Positions 25,001 to 34,703 of a stretch of 64,000 nt of DNA are shown in pieces. The position numbers and the translations under genes were made by a program. Position 1 is the stretch's first letter. The number at the start of each line of letters is the position of its first letter. Location: assembly GCF_004365705.1 (NCBI RefSeq), contig NZ_SOBN01000002.1, positions 620,001 through 684,000 of the forward strand. Reading direction: 5' to 3'. Below the pieces are notes generated by a model that was not told the DNA's origin, did no database searches, and worked only from the letters and a program-made list of their open reading frames with translations. Origin of the DNA: Streptomyces sp. 846.5. Lineage in GTDB: Bacteria > Actinomycetota > Actinomycetes > Streptomycetales > Streptomycetaceae.

Positions 25001-28000
25001 CCAGTGCAGGGCGACCAGCGAGGAGGAGCAGGCCGTGTCGACGGTCACCGCCGGGCCTTCCAGCCCGAAGGTGTAGGCGATGCGGCCGGACAGGACGCTG
25101 GCGGCGTTGCCGGTGCCGAGGTATCCGTCGACGTCCTCGACCGCCGTGCGGAGCAGGGAGGTGTAGTCCTGGCCGTTGGTTCCGGCGAAGACGCCGGTAC
25201 GGGTGCCGCGCAGCGCGCGCGGGTCCAGGCCGGCGCGTTCGACGGCCTCCCAGCACACCTCCAGCAGCAGGCGCTGCTGCGGGTCCATGGCCAGGGCCTC
25301 GCGGGGCGACACCCCGAAGAAGGCGGCGTCGAAGCGGTCGACGCCGTCGAGGAATCCGCCGGTGGTGGTGTAGGTGGTGCCGGGGTGGTCGGGGTCCGGG
25401 TGGTAGAGGGAGTCGCCGTCCCAGCCCCGGTTCTCGGGGAATTCCGACAGACCGTCAGCCGCGCCGGCCAGCAACTCCCAGAACCGCTCCGGCGTGTCGA
25501 CGCCACCGGGCAGTCGGCAGCCCATGCCGATGATCGCGATCGGCTCCGCGGCGGCAGCCGCGACAGGCGCTGCCGGGTTGATGGTCTGGGCAGCCGTTGC
25601 GCCGAGCAGTTCGTCCTGCATGTGGGCGGCGAGGGCCGCCGGTGTCGGGTGGTCGAACGCCAGGGTCGTCGCGAGCCGCAGTCCGGTCCGGCGTTCCAGG
25701 GCGTTCCGCAGTTCCAGCGTGGTGAGCGAGTCGAAGCCGAGGTCGCGGAAGGCGCGGTCGGGATCGACGGCGAGCCCGGCGGACGCGGAGGTGTGGCCGA
25801 GGACGGCGGCGACCTCGTCGCGCACCAGCTGCAGCACGGCGGCGGCGCGCTCGCCCGGGGTGAGCGCCGCGAGGGTGCGAGCCAGCGGGTCGCCGCCCCG
25901 CGCGGCGGCTGCCGCACGCCGGGTCGGCGCGACGGCCGAGGCCCGGAGCAGGTGCGGGACCTGGGCTCCCGCGGTTCGGGCCGAGGCCAGGTCGAAGCGC
26001 ATCGGGAGGAGTACGGCACGGTCCTGGGCGAGGCAGCGGTCGAACAGCGCCAGCGCGTCCGGGGTGGGTAGTAGGCCCGCGCCGCCGCGTGCCATCCGGT
26101 TGCGGTCGGAGTCCTGGAGCCCGCCGGTCATCGTGCCGCTCTCGGCCCACATGCCCCAGCCGAGCGCGAAGGCGTTGCGCCCCTCGCGGCGACGGGTCTG
26201 TGCCAGGGCGTCGAGGAACGCGTTGGCCGCGGCGTAGTTGCCCTGGCCCGGTCCGCCGAAGGTGGCCGACGCGGACGAGAACAGCACGAACGCGGACAGG
26301 TCGAGCCCGCTGGTGAGCTCGTCCAGATGGACGGCCGCGTCGACCTTCGGACGCAGCACGGCGTCCAGGCGCTCCGTGGTGAGCGAGGAGACGACGCCGT
26401 CGTCCAGCACGCCGGCCGCGTGCAGGACGGCACCGAGCGGGTGCTCGTCCGGGACAGCGGCCAGCAGGGCGGCCAGTGCGGCGCGGTCGGCGGTGTCGCA
26501 CGCTGCCTGGCTCACCGTGGCACCAGCTGCGGTGAGTTCGGCGGCCAGCTCGGCGGCGCCCGGGGCGTCCGGCCCGCGCCTGCTGACGAGCAGCAGGTGG
26601 CGCACGCCCCGTGCGGTGACCAGGTGCCGGGCCACGGCGGTGGCGATCGTGCCGCCCGCGCCGGTGATCAGGACGGTCCGGTTCGGGTCGAAGTCGGAAG
26701 CCGAGCTGCCGCTCTGTGGTGTGCAGGGAACGAGTCGGGGGACGCTCGGCAGTCCGCTCCGGATCGCGATCCGCGGCTCCTCCGTCGCCAGCGCGATGGC
26801 GATCGCGTCGAGCGAGGCAGGTCTGTCGATGTCGGAGCCGTCGATGTCGACCAGCGTGAACCGGGAGGGGTTCTCCGACTGGGCGGAGCGCACCAGGCCC
26901 CAGACCGCGGCAGCGGCCATGGTCCGAACGGCCTCGTCGCGGGCGACAGCAACGGCGCCCTGGGTCAGGAGCACCAACTGCGAGGCGGTGAACCGATCAT
27001 CGGACAGCCAGTCGCGCAGCAGAGTCAGGGCTTCGCCGGTCGATGCATGCACCGCTGCCGCCAGATCCGCGCCATCGGCTGTCGCCCAGGGCACGAACAC
27101 CACGTCAGGCGCGGTGGCACCGCCCTCCAGGGCCGCGCCGAGAGCCGTCAGGTCCGGGTAGCGGATGCCGTCCGGGGCAGCACCGTCACCCAGGACGGCC
27201 GCCGTGCGAGGCACGCTCGTCGTGGCCGGTCGGATCGGCAGCGGCGTCCACTCGACGGCGAACAGGTCCTGCTGCGCGTCGGAGGGAACGGGCGGGAGGT
27301 CTTGTTCACCGACCGGCGTCGTCGACACCGCACGGATCTCGGCCACCGGGTCGCCGAGGCGATCGGTGAGCCGAAGGCGCACAGTGCCGTCGGAGGCCGG
27401 GGTGAGGCGTACGCGCAGGGACTCCGCGCCGACAGCGTGGAGAACACAACCGTCGTAGGAGACGACGAGGGCAGGAGCAGTTGGCAGGGCGTGCAGGGCC
27501 GCGTCGAGCAGGGCGGGGTGGATGGCGAATCGCGCGGCGTCGGCGCGGTACTCCTCCGGCAGGGCGACCTCGGCGAACACCTCGTCACCGGACTGGGACT
27601 GCCAGGCGGCCTGAAGCCCCTGGAAGGCGGGGCCGTGGACAAGGCCGTGAGCGGTCAGCTCGGCGTAGCGGGCGGCCACGTCCAGGGGCCGAGCGCCGAC
27701 CGGCGGCCAGACGGCGTCCGATCGGTCCGGCTCGGGATGTGTGCCGGACGAGAGGCGGCCGTGGGCGTGCCGGGTCCAGGGGGTGGTGTCGTCGCCGTCC
27801 TCGGGAGCGGGGCGGGAGTAGAACGCGAAGGCGCGAGCACCGTCCTCCGACGGACCGTCGAGAACGAGCTGGATCTCGACGACGGACCGCTCGGAGAGGA
27901 CGAGCGGCGCTTCCTGGCTCAACTCGTCGATGTGGTCGCACCCGGTGGAGCCGCCGAGGTGGAGCACAGCGTCGACGTAGACGGAGGTCGGCAGAACCAT

Positions 28001-30853
28001 GCGGTCGTGGACGGCGTGGTCCGCGAGCCACGGGTGGGTACGGCTTGCGAGCAGCCCGGTAGCCACTACCGTGGAGGAGCCCGCCACGGTGAAGACCGCT
28101 GGGAACAGGGGGTGCTTTCCAGCGGCGCTGCGTGCCGGGGCGCCGACGACGGGGTCGAGCCAGTAGCGGGTGCGTTGGAAGGGGTAGGTGGGCAGGTCAA
28201 CACGGCCGGCGCCGGGGAGCAGGGCGGTCCAGTCGACGTCGGTGCCGTGGGTGAAGAGCCCGGCGACGGCGGTCAGCAGCGCGGTCGGCTCGGGGCGGTC
28301 CTTGCGGCAGGCCGGGACCAGAACGCTATCGGAGTTGGTGACACAGGCCTGCGCCAGGGCGGTCAGCGTGCCGTCGGGCCCCAACTCCAGGAACCGGACG
28401 ACCCCGACCTGCTCCAACGCGCCGACACCATCCGCGAAACGCACCGGCTCACGCACATGCGACACCCAGTACTCCGGCGACGTCAACTCCTCCGCCGTCG
28501 CCACCCGCCCCGTCACATTCGACACCACCGCGATACGCGGCCGCTCATAACCGACACTCTCCGCCACCCTCCGGAACTCCGCCAGCATCGGCTCCATCAG
28601 CGGCGAGTGGAACGCATGACTCACCCGCAACCGGGTCGCCTTACCCCCCAAAGCCTCGACCCGCGCAGCCACCTCCAGCACGGCGGCCTCCTCACCCGAC
28701 ACCACCACCGCATTCGGGCCGTTCACCGCCGCAATGCCAACACCGTCCCCCAGCAGCGGCAGCACCTCAGCCTCCGATGCCTGCAACGCAACCATCGCCC
28801 CACCAGCGGGCAGCGCCTGCATCAACCGACCACGCGCCACCACCAACCGGCACGCATCCTCCAACGACAACACACCCGCCACATGCGCCGCCGCCAACTC
28901 ACCCACCGAATGACCCACCAGGAAATCCGGACGCACCCCCCACGACTCCACCAACCGGAACAACGCCACCTCAACCGCGAACAGCGCGGGCTGCGCGAAC
29001 TCAGTCGTATTCAGCAGCTCAGCGTCATCGCCGAACACCACCTCCCGCAGCGGAGCGTGCACCAGCCCACACACCGCATCAAACGCCGCCGCGAACACCG
29101 GGAACGCCTCATACAACTCCCGGCCCATCCCCAACCGCTGCGAACCCTGCCCCGCGAACAGGAACGCCGTCCGCCCCCGCACCACCGAACCCCGAACCAC
29201 CGAAGCAGAGCTGCCACCCTCCGCCAACTCCACCAACCCCGCCCGCAACTCCGCCAACCCCGCACCCAACACCACCGCCCGATGCTCAAACACCGACCGC
29301 GACGACACCAACGACCCACCCACATCAACCAAAGACACACCCCCCGCATCCACCAACCCCACCAACCGACCCGCCTGCTCCCGCAACGCCCCCTCACCAC
29401 GCCCCGACACCACCCACGGCACCACCCCAAACCCCACACCAGCAGCGGCAACCTCCTCCGCCTGCACCGCCGGAGCCTCCTCCAACACCGCATGCGCATT
29501 CGTCCCACTGACGCCAAAGGCCGACACCCCGGCCCGGCGCGGCCGATCGGCGGTCGCCGACCACTCCTGCGCCTCGGTCAGCAGTCGCACCTCACCTGTC
29601 GTCCAGTCGACCTGCGACGACGGCGCGTCCACGTGCAGGGTCTGCGGCAGCACTCCGTGCCGCATCGCCTGCACCATCTTGATCACTCCGGCCACGCCCG
29701 CTGCCGCCTGCGTGTGACCGATGTTCGACTTGAGCGAGCCCAGCCACAACGGCCGGTCCGCCTCACGGTCCTGACCGTAGGTCGCCAGCAACGCCTGTGC
29801 CTCGATCGGGTCACCCAGCGAGGTGCCCGTCCCGTGCGCCTCCACCACGTCCACGTCACGCGGCGTCAGACCGGCGCCCGCCAGCGCGGCGCGGATCACC
29901 CGTTGCTGCGAAGGGCCGTTCGGCGCCGTCAGACCGCTGCTCGCGCCGTCCTGGTTGATTGCGGTACCGCGCACCAGACCGAGTACGGTGTGGCCGTTGC
30001 GCTGAGCGTCGGAGAGGCGCTCCAGCAGCAGCATCCCCACTCCTTCGCCCCACCCCGTGCCGTCCGCGGCCTCGGCGAAGGACTTGCAGCGTCCGTCCGC
30101 GGACAGACCCCGCTGCCGGCTGAACTCGGTGAAGGTGACCGGGGTGGACATCACGGCCACACCACCGGCCAGCGCCATCGAGCACTCGCCCGACCGCAGC
30201 GCCTGCACCGCCAGATGCAGCGCCACCAGCGACGACGAACACGCCGTGTCCACCGTCACCGCCGGACCCTCCAGGCCCAGCGTGTAGGCGACACGGCCCG
30301 AGGCGATGCTGCCCGCGCTGCCGTTGCCGATGAAGCCTTCCAGACCGGCCGGCGGCTCGGTGAAACGCGACCCGTAGTCGTTGTACATCACGCCGACGAA
30401 GACGCCGGTCGAGCTGCCCTTCATCGCGGCCGGGTCGAGACCCGCCCGTTCGAAGGCCTCCCAGGAGACCTCCAGCAGCAGTCGCTGCTGCGGGTCGGTG
30501 CCGAGTGCCTCGCGGGGCGACATGCCGAAGAACTCGGGGTCAAAGTCGGCCGCGTCGTGCAGGAAGCCGCCGTGCCGGGTGTAGCAGGTGTTGGGGTGGG
30601 CAGGGTCCGGGTGGTAGAGCGAGTCCACGTCCCAGCCGCGGTCCTCCGGGAAGGGCGAGATGCCGTCGGTTCCCGTCGACACCAACGTCCACAGGTCCTC
30701 GGGCGACCGGACGCCGCCCGGGTAGCGGCAACTCATCGCCACGATGGCGATGGGCTCGCGCTCCTTGGCCTCCATCTCGCGCAGCCGCCTGGTCGTGCGG
30801 TGCAGATCCGCCGTCACGCGCTTCAGGTAGTCCCGGAGCCGGTCCTCACTCAC
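19073..30853 (-). CDS. Modular type I PKS (PKS-C), modules 6-7
   Basis: A 3926-residue two-module PKS. The frame stays open upstream through the promoter region, so the start must be chosen. GTG 30853 gives [17 protein letters not shown], which aligns with the start of PKS-B and PKS-E, and has AAGGGAG 8 nt upstream. An ATG at 30880, nine codons earlier, is the alternative. Domain order: docking helix (1-32), KS-AT-DH-KR-ACP (module 6), KS-AT-DH-ER-KR-ACP (module 7), C-terminal docking region (about 3840-3926) ending in [12 protein letters not shown]. That C-terminus differs from the ASDDEMFD type of A, B and D. It is first gene of a minus-strand operon (C, D, E) diverging from the P450/ABC operon. 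Both ATs are malonyl type. Module 6 shows substitutions in both reductive domains. Confidence 0.96.
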   Translation of the reverse strand: MSEDRLRDYLKRVTADLHRTTRRLREMEAKEREPIAIVAMSCRYPGGVRSPEDLWTLVSTGTDGISPFPEDRGWDVDSLYHPDPAHPNTCYTRHGGFLHDAADFDPEFFGMSPREALGTDPQQRLLLEVSWEAFERAGLDPAAMKGSSTGVFVGVMYNDYGSRFTEPPAGLEGFIGNGSAGSIASGRVAYTLGLEGPAVTVDTACSSSLVALHLAVQALRSGECSMALAGGVAVMSTPVTFTEFSRQRGLSADGRCKSFAEAADGTGWGEGVGMLLLERLSDAQRNGHTVLGLVRGTAINQDGASSGLTAPNGPSQQRVIRAALAGAGLTPRDVDVVEAHGTGTSLGDPIEAQALLATYGQDREADRPLWLGSLKSNIGHTQAAAGVAGVIKMVQAMRHGVLPQTLHVDAPSSQVDWTTGEVRLLTEAQEWSATADRPRRAGVSAFGVSGTNAHAVLEEAPAVQAEEVAAAGVGFGVVPWVVSGRGEGALREQAGRLVGLVDAGGVSLVDVGGSLVSSRSVFEHRAVVLGAGLAELRAGLVELAEGGSSASVVRGSVVRGRTAFLFAGQGSQRLGMGRELYEAFPVFAAAFDAVCGLVHAPLREVVFGDDAELLNTTEFAQPALFAVEVALFRLVESWGVRPDFLVGHSVGELAAAHVAGVLSLEDACRLVVARGRLMQALPAGGAMVALQASEAEVLPLLGDGVGIAAVNGPNAVVVSGEEAAVLEVAARVEALGGKATRLRVSHAFHSPLMEPMLAEFRRVAESVGYERPRIAVVSNVTGRVATAEELTSPEYWVSHVREPVRFADGVGALEQVGVVRFLELGPDGTLTALAQACVTNSDSVLVPACRKDRPEPTALLTAVAGLFTHGTDVDWTALLPGAGRVDLPTYPFQRTRYWLDPVVGAPARSAAGKHPLFPAVFTVAGSSTVVATGLLASRTHPWLADHAVHDRMVLPTSVYVDAVLHLGGSTGCDHIDELSQEAPLVLSERSVVEIQLVLDGPSEDGARAFAFYSRPAPEDGDDTTPWTRHAHGRLSSGTHPEPDRSDAVWPPVGARPLDVAARYAELTAHGLVHGPAFQGLQAAWQSQSGDEVFAEVALPEEYRADAARFAIHPALLDAALHALPTAPALVVSYDGCVLHAVGAESLRVRLTPASDGTVRLRLTDRLGDPVAEIRAVSTTPVGEQDLPPVPSDAQQDLFAVEWTPLPIRPATTSVPRTAAVLGDGAAPDGIRYPDLTALGAALEGGATAPDVVFVPWATADGADLAAAVHASTGEALTLLRDWLSDDRFTASQLVLLTQGAVAVARDEAVRTMAAAAVWGLVRSAQSENPSRFTLVDIDGSDIDRPASLDAIAIALATEEPRIAIRSGLPSVPRLVPCTPQSGSSASDFDPNRTVLITGAGGTIATAVARHLVTARGVRHLLLVSRRGPDAPGAAELAAELTAAGATVSQAACDTADRAALAALLAAVPDEHPLGAVLHAAGVLDDGVVSSLTTERLDAVLRPKVDAAVHLDELTSGLDLSAFVLFSSASATFGGPGQGNYAAANAFLDALAQTRRREGRNAFALGWGMWAESGTMTGGLQDSDRNRMARGGAGLLPTPDALALFDRCLAQDRAVLLPMRFDLASARTAGAQVPHLLRASAVAPTRRAAAAARGGDPLARTLAALTPGERAAAVLQLVRDEVAAVLGHTSASAGLAVDPDRAFRDLGFDSLTTLELRNALERRTGLRLATTLAFDHPTPAALAAHMQDELLGATAAQTINPAAPVAAAAAEPIAIIGMGCRLPGGVDTPERFWELLAGAADGLSEFPENRGWDGDSLYHPDPDHPGTTYTTTGGFLDGVDRFDAAFFGVSPREALAMDPQQRLLLEVCWEAVERAGLDPRALRGTRTGVFAGTNGQDYTSLLRTAVEDVDGYLGTGNAASVLSGRIAYTFGLEGPAVTVDTACSSSLVALHWAVRALRSGECSMALAGGATVMTTPAAFLEFSRQRGLAADGRCKAFSDDADGTGWGEGAGVLLLERLSDARRNGHRVLAVVRGSAVNSDGASNGLTAPNGPSQQRVIRQALVDAELSLSDIDAVEAHGTGTRLGDPIEAHALLATYGQDRPESRPLWLGSVKSNIGHTQAAAGVAGVIKMVLAMRNGVLPRTLHVTEPSSHVDWSPAVRLLTDAVEWPDPGSGSGSGSGRPRRAAVSAFGFSGTNAHVVLEQAPTAEPVATDANAPTTLAWPLSGRSPEALRDQAANLLAHVTDRQDLSARDIGWSLATARPAFEHRTVVLGTGRADLVTGLGALAAGGTVPAEVRAAVRSGRTAFLFTGQGAQRPGMGSALYEAFPAFADALDAVCEHLMLDQPLRQVMFGDDPLLHRTDYTQAALFALEVALYRLVGSVGLEPDYLLGHSIGGIAAAHAAGVLTLPDAGRLVTARGRLMANLPPGGAMVAVQAAEDEVLPLLAGREHEVGVAAVNGPTSVVLSGVEAATLAVAAEIEALGRRTKRLQVSHAFHSPLMEPMLKEFGTETADLGRHELRIPVVSEVTGALASAEELSSPEYWVRHVRQAVRFADGVSRLQQQGVSRFIELGPDGTLSAMAATCLTGDPADTAVIPLIRDRRAERDSLLDGLARAYAVGATVDWPALATPQRRGTVVDLPTYPFQRQRYWPTAAGAAAGDLASVGLRQAEHPLLGAAVELADTAGLLLTSRLSVTDQPWLADHALSGTVVFPGTGFLELALLAGDRVGSPRVAELTLVHPLLLPEHGAVVLQLAVTAPDSAGNRRLTVHSRDEAATPDQAWVLNADGLLSAADASAADASAPVGTLSEWPPAGAVAVPVHDLYARLADAGFDYGPLFQGLGAAWQLGDHVYATATLPESAHAEARGFGLHPALLDAALHASSFLPMGAKAAGRLPFSWRGVSLHASGAASVRVRLELSGADAISLLVADQAGQPVAVIDSLMLREITPGQIAPAGAVGAAPLFRLDWQQDRKADRDRPEVPLTLLTGIGGQAVEAALAEAGVSVDTSTDLAALAALAQGAESLVGDVLVEIAADDGDAATAAHRTAREVLGLVQEWVAEPRFARARLVFVTHGAVADLPGTVRQPGGAAAWGLVRSAQSEHPDRFVLVDLDGRAASYAALPGALTGEESQLALQEGALYVPRVARVEAGGVLELPASVDDAAAWRLDIEQKGTLEGLALVSSPDAIQELTAGQVRVSVRAAGVNFRDVLNTLGMYPGEARDFGLEGAGVVTEVGLDVVGLAVGDRVMGMFPWAFGPVAVADARTVVRIPAGWSFAQAASVPIVFLTAYYALMDLGSVRAGQRVLVHAAAGGVGMAAVQLARHLGAEVFGTASAGKWGTLRGLGLDAAHIASSRDLGFEGAFGDTTDGGGVDLVLDSLAGEFVDASLRLLPRGGRFLEMGKTDIRDPEVVAQAHPGVAYQAFDLIEAGPDRIGEMLVALVELFDSGVLEPSPVTVWDVRQAPEAFRYLSQAKHVGKVVLTIPVALDPDGTVLITGGTGGLGALVARHLVTERGVRQLRLVSRRGPAAPGAPELAAELTALGAEVSVLACDVADRTVLGAVLDSVPAEHPLTAVVHTAGVLDDGVVTSLTPEQLDAVLRPKVDAAVNLHELTRDLDLSAFVAFSSSAGVLGAPGQANYAAANAVLDSLAQLRRTLGLPAVSLAWGPWSRTTGMTSSLTATDMRRMARAGLPALTPDAGLALFDAALGRPEPLLLPMSVDTAQLGTAGPVPALLSGLVRARPRRAAAAETGGADAAASLSLQLSSMSTAERLRAVLNVVCEQAAAVLGHGSAAAVDSDQAFKELGFDSLTAVELRNRLNTAIGILLPATLVFDYPTPDVLAGHLCTELFPGTDAASAAASEPEEAAIRKLLLAIPITALRASGLLDAVLSLAPAPDGAASPQSAPEPDEDDLNSMDLDDLVRMALGTAES
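19330..25546 (-). other. Module 7 (PKS-C): KS-AT(malonyl)-DH-ER-KR(B1)-ACP
   Basis: KS starts near residue 1770, Cys1942. AT Ser2392 lies in GHSIGG rather than GHSxGE; HAFH marks malonyl. DH His2702 in [10 protein letters not shown] and Asp2874 in LLDAALH are intact. ER about 3170-3470, with [12 protein letters not shown] and [11 protein letters not shown] near 3304. [10 protein letters not shown] near 3489, LDD, Tyr3635: B1. ACP Ser3804 in GFDSL. A fully reduced CH2-CH2 unit is expected. A short Gly-Ser repeat lies in the C-terminal part of its KS. Confidence 0.92.
20440..21345 (-). repeat. ER block shared by module 7 and module 8 (partner about 13900-14835)
   Basis: The enoylreductase DNA of the two fully reducing modules is very similar, with long identical stretches such as those around 20650-20745 and 14135-14215. 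The two lie in different genes, PKS-C and PKS-D. Confidence 0.75.
25600..30757 (-). other. Module 6 (PKS-C): KS-AT(malonyl)-DH(degenerate)-KR(altered)-ACP
   Basis: KS Cys205. AT Ser649 in GHSVGE, with HAFH (malonyl). The DH keeps His946 and Pro955, but the Gly of HxxxGxxxxP is Asp950 ([10 protein letters not shown]) and the following PGT is PTS; the Asp of LLDAALH is present. The KR nucleotide motif is TGAGGTIA near 1395 instead of TGGTGxLG, with the last Gly replaced by Ala, while LDD (B-type), Ser and Tyr1540 are kept. ACP Ser1709 in GFDSL. The outcome could be keto, hydroxyl or alkene; a lost dehydration with a working KR (hydroxyl) is my first guess. Confidence 0.88.
28160..29440 (-). repeat. 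AT block shared by module 6 and module 8 (partner about 16317-17590)
   Basis: The malonyl AT and its flanks in PKS-C module 6 and PKS-D module 8 share long identical runs interrupted by short variable patches, for example around the substrate-side residues at 28310-28330 and 28640-28690. Confidence 0.8.
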
Positions 30854-30861
30854 CGGGGTGG

Positions 30862-30868
30862 CTCCCTT
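30862..30868 (-). promoter_or_regulatory. Ribosome binding site deciding the PKS-C start (GTG 30853)
   Basis: AAGGGAG on the minus strand with an 8-nt spacer to GTG 30853. It lies inside the frame if translation began at ATG 30880, so the GTG is the better candidate. Confidence 0.65.
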
Positions 30869-30959
30869 CGTTTCGCTCATAGCCTCACGGACCCCGTTCA
30901 CCAGCCCTCGGACCGGGCCAATTGTGTGTGCGCCGGCAGCCTCACAGGGCTGATGACCA

Positions 30960-30988
30960 CCGACTCTGAAAGAATCCCTAAGAGTCGG
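30960..30988. promoter_or_regulatory. Perfect inverted repeat CCGACTCT-N13-AGAGTCGG
   Basis: Both 8-bp arms match without mismatch (30960-30967 and 30981-30988). The half-site centres are 21 bp apart, two helical turns, which suits a dimeric regulator on one face of the DNA. A hairpin role is less likely because the region is upstream of both genes. It overlaps one of the two LuxR-like boxes. Confidence 0.5.
30966..30981 (-). promoter_or_regulatory. Candidate PAS-LuxR box 1 (weak)
   Basis: The minus strand reads TTAGGGATTCTTTCAG, matching 11 of 16 positions of the PimM-type consensus CTVGGGAWWTCCCBAG as I recall it. The left half is well kept, the right half poorly. It lies within the perfect dyad at 30960-30988. 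Confidence 0.3.
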
Positions 30989-31035
30989 ACAGCAATGAGC
31001 CGCGCGGCCGCATTCACCCCGGCGCGCCGCTGCCC

Positions 31036-31051
31036 ACCGGCAATTCCCTAG
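31036..31051 (-). promoter_or_regulatory. Candidate PAS-LuxR box 2
   Basis: The minus strand reads CTAGGGAATTGCCGGT, matching 13 of 16 positions of the PimM-type consensus CTVGGGAWWTCCCBAG. It is centred about 108 bp before the first P450 start and about 190 bp before the PKS-C start. No regulator gene is present in the window. Confidence 0.4.
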
Positions 31052-31151
31052 TGTTTCCACGCACGCATGGACTGACTTCCCCGAAGCATGCTGGGCTGGC
31101 CCCGCTCCACCTGCAAAAGGGCGCTCTGCCCGGCCGTACGAGAGGGGAATC

Positions 31152-32399
31152 ATGTCGGCGTCGCCGGATGAGTCGCAGGAGCCACGCGAAGGTCCCGATG
31201 TCCCAACCCCCGTTCCCGGCCCGGAGGTCTCCGCGCCTCCGGAGGTGAACCTCGACGGCGGCGCCACGCTGCTGGCGTGGCTGCGGCGGATGCGCGAAGA
31301 GCAGCCGGTGTGGCGTGACCCCAAGGGCGACGTCCATGTCTTCCGGCACGAGGACATCCAGCGGATCGTGGCCGATCCGGCGACCTACTCCTCCGACACG
31401 GTCACCCGGCTCTCCGGCGGCAAGGAGTCGCCCCCCGGCGGCACGCTGCTGCTGCTCGACCCGCCCCGGCACGCCAAGATGCGGCGCCTGGTGAGCCAGG
31501 TCTTCACGCACAAGATGATCGCCGGTATGGCACCGCGGATCACCGAGGTCGCCACGCAGCTGCTGGACGACCTCGACTCGGACCACTTCGACCTGGTCGA
31601 CGCATTCGCCAACCCGCTCCCAGTGATGATCATCTCCGCGATGCTCGGCGTGCCGGAGTCCGACCGCGGGCTGTTCCAGGTCTGGGCGAACAACCTGCTC
31701 ACCGAGGACTGGGAGACCGAGCAGGGCAAGGAGGTGCTCGGCCGCACCGTCGTGGAACTGGGCGGCTACCTGCAGGAGCACGTCACGGCGCGCCGCAACG
31801 GCGACTACGACGACCTGATCACGACCCTGGTCCGGGCCGAGGTGGACGGCGAGCGCCTGAACGACCACGACGTGGTGAGCTTCGCCGCGCTGCTGCTGCT
31901 GGCCGGCCATGTCACCACCGCCGTCCTGCTCGGCAACATGTTCATGGGCCTGGACTCCGAGCCGCACCTGCTGGCCGAGTTGCGGGCGAACCGCGAGCGG
32001 ATCACCCCGTTCACCGAAGAGGTGCTGCGCTGCCGACCGCCGTTCCTCAAGATCGAGCGTGTCCCCACCACCGATGTGAAGCTGGCCGACGAGATCATCC
32101 CCGAGAACACCAAGATGTTCCTGTGGCTGCTGTCCGCCAACCGCGACGAGCGGGTCTTCCCCGAGCCCGACCGCTTTCGGACGGATCGTCCGAACGCCAA
32201 GCAGATGGCCTTCGGCCATGGCATCCACTACTGCCTGGGCGCGCCGCTGGCCCGGATGGAGGGGCGGATCGCACTTGAGCTGATGCTCGACCGGTTCTCC
32301 GACATCCAGGTGGATCACAGCAGAGGGCTCTCGTACTTCTACAACCGGGTCAATGTCTTCGGCCTGCAGCACCTTCCCCTCTCGGTCCGGCCGGTGTGA
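31152..32399 (+). CDS. Cytochrome P450 monooxygenase (P450-1)
   Basis: A 415-residue soluble bacterial P450 without a membrane anchor, probably a post-PKS hydroxylase or epoxidase fed by ferredoxin. The haem-binding motif [10 protein letters not shown] carries Cys361; the K-helix has EVLR (290-293); the I-helix has AGHVTT (251-256). In that helix the usual acidic residue before the Thr is Val, which may affect proton delivery or reflect a specialised subfamily. ATG 31152 is preceded by GAGGGG four bases upstream. It is first gene of a plus-strand operon that diverges from PKS-C; the next gene begins 41 bp after its stop. Substrate and oxidation site cannot be told from sequence. Confidence 0.95.
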   Translation: MSASPDESQEPREGPDVPTPVPGPEVSAPPEVNLDGGATLLAWLRRMREEQPVWRDPKGDVHVFRHEDIQRIVADPATYSSDTVTRLSGGKESPPGGTLLLLDPPRHAKMRRLVSQVFTHKMIAGMAPRITEVATQLLDDLDSDHFDLVDAFANPLPVMIISAMLGVPESDRGLFQVWANNLLTEDWETEQGKEVLGRTVVELGGYLQEHVTARRNGDYDDLITTLVRAEVDGERLNDHDVVSFAALLLLAGHVTTAVLLGNMFMGLDSEPHLLAELRANRERITPFTEEVLRCRPPFLKIERVPTTDVKLADEIIPENTKMFLWLLSANRDERVFPEPDRFRTDRPNAKQMAFGHGIHYCLGAPLARMEGRIALELMLDRFSDIQVDHSRGLSYFYNRVNVFGLQHLPLSVRPV

Positions 32400-32440
32400 C
32401 CGTCGTGCCGCATCAGGCTCTCGAATCAGAAGCAGGAGTC

Positions 32441-33658
32441 ATGGATACCCAGCCGAAATCAGTACCGGTCATCCCGACGACACGCACCTGTCCCTTCGAC
32501 CCGGACGCCGAGTACAAGCGGCTGCGCGAAGAGGATCCGATCAGCCCGATCACCTTCGACATTTCGCCCGGCCCCAAGGAGGGTTGGCTGGTCACCAAGC
32601 ACGCGGACATCCGCGCCATCATGACGGACAGCCGCTTCAGCCATCGCGCCGAGCTGCTGGCGCTGGCGACCACACCGCCGTTCGATGTCCCGAGCTACGA
32701 CCCGGAGCCCTCCGGCCCGGGCTCCTTCGTCCGCATGGACGCGCCGGAGCACACCCACTACCGCCGCCTGCTGACCGGCTTCTTCACGGTCCGCCGGATC
32801 CAGGAGTACGAGCCCACCCTGGCCGGGATCATCGACCAGTGCCTCGACGAGCTCGCCGAGCTGGAACCGCCAGTGGACCTGCTGAAGGCTTTCGTGCAGA
32901 AGGTCGTCTACCGCTCCGTCAACTCCGTGATGGGCGTCCCGGCCGAGGACGTCGCCGAGCTGGACGAGCACTTCTCGGTCATCATGCGGATCGACTACAC
33001 CCTCGAAGAATTCGTCCACCACAACACCCTGCTGAACGAGACCCTGGCCCGCGTGGTCAAGAACCTCTTCGAGAACCCGAACGACAAGCTGCTCGGCAAG
33101 CTCATCGCCACCGGCGAGCTGACCGAGGAGGAGGTGACGAACATCGCCTGGATCACCATCGGCGGTGCACTGGACACCACTCCCAACATGCTGACCCTGG
33201 GCACCTTCGCCTTCCTGGAGCACCCGGACCAGCTCGCGAAGGTCAAGGCCAACCCCGAGCTCATGGAGCGCGCGGTCGAGGAGATGCTGCGCTACCTCAC
33301 CATCTCCCACCTCGGTGCCACCCGGGTCGCCCTGGAGGACGTCGAGATCGGCGGCCGCACCATCAAGAAGGGCCAGAGCGTCGTGCTCTCGCTGCCCTCG
33401 GGCAACCGCGACCCCGAGCAGTTCGAGGACCCGGAGACGTTCGACGTGACCCGGCCCTCGCGCCGGCACATGGCCTTCGGCTTCGGCATCCACCAGTGCC
33501 TCGGCCAACACCTGGCGCGGGCCACCCTTCGCCTCGGGTACCAGAAGCTGTTCGACCGCTTCCCCGACCTCCGCCTCGCGGTCCCCGCCCACCAGGTCCC
33601 ACTGCGCGACAAGGCCATGCACTACGGCGTGTACGAGCTTCCGGTGACCTGGGGCTGA
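32441..33658 (+). CDS. Cytochrome P450 monooxygenase (P450-2)
   Basis: A 405-residue P450 of the actinomycete macrolide-tailoring kind. Haem motif FGFGIHQCLG with Cys353, K-helix EMLR (281-284), I-helix GGALDTT (241-247) with the normal Asp-Thr pair, and an N-terminal PFDPDAEYKRLREEDP stretch typical of this family. ATG 32441 follows AGGAG at 32434-32438 with only two bases of spacing. A GTG at 32396 would extend the protein by 15 residues and overlap P450-1, but those residues do not look conserved. It differs clearly from P450-1, so it is not a recent duplicate; the two probably oxidise different positions of the polyketide. Confidence 0.95.
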   Translation: MDTQPKSVPVIPTTRTCPFDPDAEYKRLREEDPISPITFDISPGPKEGWLVTKHADIRAIMTDSRFSHRAELLALATTPPFDVPSYDPEPSGPGSFVRMDAPEHTHYRRLLTGFFTVRRIQEYEPTLAGIIDQCLDELAELEPPVDLLKAFVQKVVYRSVNSVMGVPAEDVAELDEHFSVIMRIDYTLEEFVHHNTLLNETLARVVKNLFENPNDKLLGKLIATGELTEEEVTNIAWITIGGALDTTPNMLTLGTFAFLEHPDQLAKVKANPELMERAVEEMLRYLTISHLGATRVALEDVEIGGRTIKKGQSVVLSLPSGNRDPEQFEDPETFDVTRPSRRHMAFGFGIHQCLGQHLARATLRLGYQKLFDRFPDLRLAVPAHQVPLRDKAMHYGVYELPVTWG

Positions 33659-33785
33659 GCCTCCGTTCTCACTGGATTCCGGATGAACGTCCCGACCACG
33701 GAAAGAGCGACTGTCCAGTGACACACCTTCAACAACCGCACCGCGCGGATTCCGAGCATCCCGCGCTCGCTCGGGCGGGCGCGTC

Positions 33786-34703
33786 ATGACACCAGCGATC
33801 ATCGCGGACGGGGTGCGCAAGCGGTATGCGGACATCCAGGCCGTGGACGGGGTGTCGCTGAGTGTCGAGACCGGGGAGTTCTTCGGCATCCTGGGGCCGA
33901 ACGGCGCCGGGAAGACCACCACGCTGGAGATCCTCGAAGGCATCCGGGAGCCCGACGAGGGCCAGATCGAGTTGCTCGGCCTCAACCCGTGGCCGCGCAA
34001 CCCGAAGCTGCTGCCGAGGATCGGTGTGCAGTTCCAGACCTCGGCGTTCTTCGAGCGCCTCAACACCCGCGAGACCATCCGCCTGTTCGCGTCCTTCTAC
34101 GGCATCGGCCCGCGCCGAGCGGACGCGATGCTGGAGCGGGTGGCGCTCACCGAATTCGGCTCCGTGCCGGCCGAGCGGCTCTCCGGCGGCCAGGCGCACC
34201 GCCTGTCCATCGCCTGCGCGATCGTGCACCAGCCGGAGCTGCTGTTCCTGGACGAGCCCACCACCGGCCTCGATCCCCAGGCCCGCCGCAACCTCTGGGA
34301 CCTGCTGCGCGACATCAACGCGGAGGGCACCACCATCGTCCTGACCACGCACTACCTGGACGAGGCGGAGATCCTCTGCGACCGGGTGTCGGTCATGGAC
34401 CGAGGCAAGATCCTCAAGACCGGCGCGCCGGCGGCACTGATCCGCGAGCTGGACGACAAGGTCCGGGTGAGCGTGGAGTCCGGGCTGGTCACCGAGGAGC
34501 GGATGCGTGAACTTCTGACAGCGGCAGGTGCCGAGGTCGCCAAGGTGGAGGACGACAGCGTCTCGCTGTCCGTGACCACGGAGCTGCCGGCCCCGGTTCT
34601 GTCCATCCTGGCCGAACAGGGTGCGCTACGCGGCCTGGAAGTACGCGGTGCCACGCTGGAGGATGTCTTCCTCCAGCTCACCGGACGGGAGTACCGATCG
34701 TGA
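33786..34703 (+). CDS. ABC transporter ATP-binding protein, DrrA-like
   Basis: A 305-residue nucleotide-binding subunit of an ABC-2 exporter. Walker A GPNGAGKT (37-44), Q-loop Gln near 84, signature LSGGQ (132-136), Walker B LLFLDEP (152-158), H-loop His189 in LTTHYLDEAE. The C-terminal 90 or so residues match the extra domain of daunorubicin-resistance-type ATPases. It overlaps the permease start by four bases (GTGA), so the two are translationally coupled. The 127 bp between P450-2 and this gene hold no recognisable gene, and the ribosome binding site is weak. A role in export of, and resistance to, the cluster product is inferred from position and family. Confidence 0.95.
   Translation: MTPAIIADGVRKRYADIQAVDGVSLSVETGEFFGILGPNGAGKTTTLEILEGIREPDEGQIELLGLNPWPRNPKLLPRIGVQFQTSAFFERLNTRETIRLFASFYGIGPRRADAMLERVALTEFGSVPAERLSGGQAHRLSIACAIVHQPELLFLDEPTTGLDPQARRNLWDLLRDINAEGTTIVLTTHYLDEAEILCDRVSVMDRGKILKTGAPAALIRELDDKVRVSVESGLVTEERMRELLTAAGAEVAKVEDDSVSLSVTTELPAPVLSILAEQGALRGLEVRGATLEDVFLQLTGREYRS

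Larger units (their letters stand above)
30854..31151. promoter_or_regulatory. Divergent promoter region between PKS-C and the P450/ABC operon
   Basis: About 298 bp separate the proposed GTG of PKS-C (minus) from the ATG of the first P450 (plus). This is the only sizeable non-coding stretch in the window, so it probably drives both operons. It contains a perfect 8-bp inverted repeat (30960-30988) and two sequences resembling the operator of PAS-LuxR activators (30966-30981 and 31036-31051). I could not identify convincing -10/-35 hexamers by eye. Confidence 0.75.

Noticed and set aside
30854..31357. Extended PKS-C start at 31357, running through the divergent promoter and into the first P450
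   Set aside because: It would overlap the P450 start on the other strand and has no docking-helix resemblance; GTG 30853 with AAGGGAG fits the family start.
33670..33720. 7-bp inverted arms CACTGGA and TCCAGTG between P450-2 and the ABC ATPase
   Set aside because: The arms are short and 37 nt apart, so neither a terminator nor an operator can be supported.
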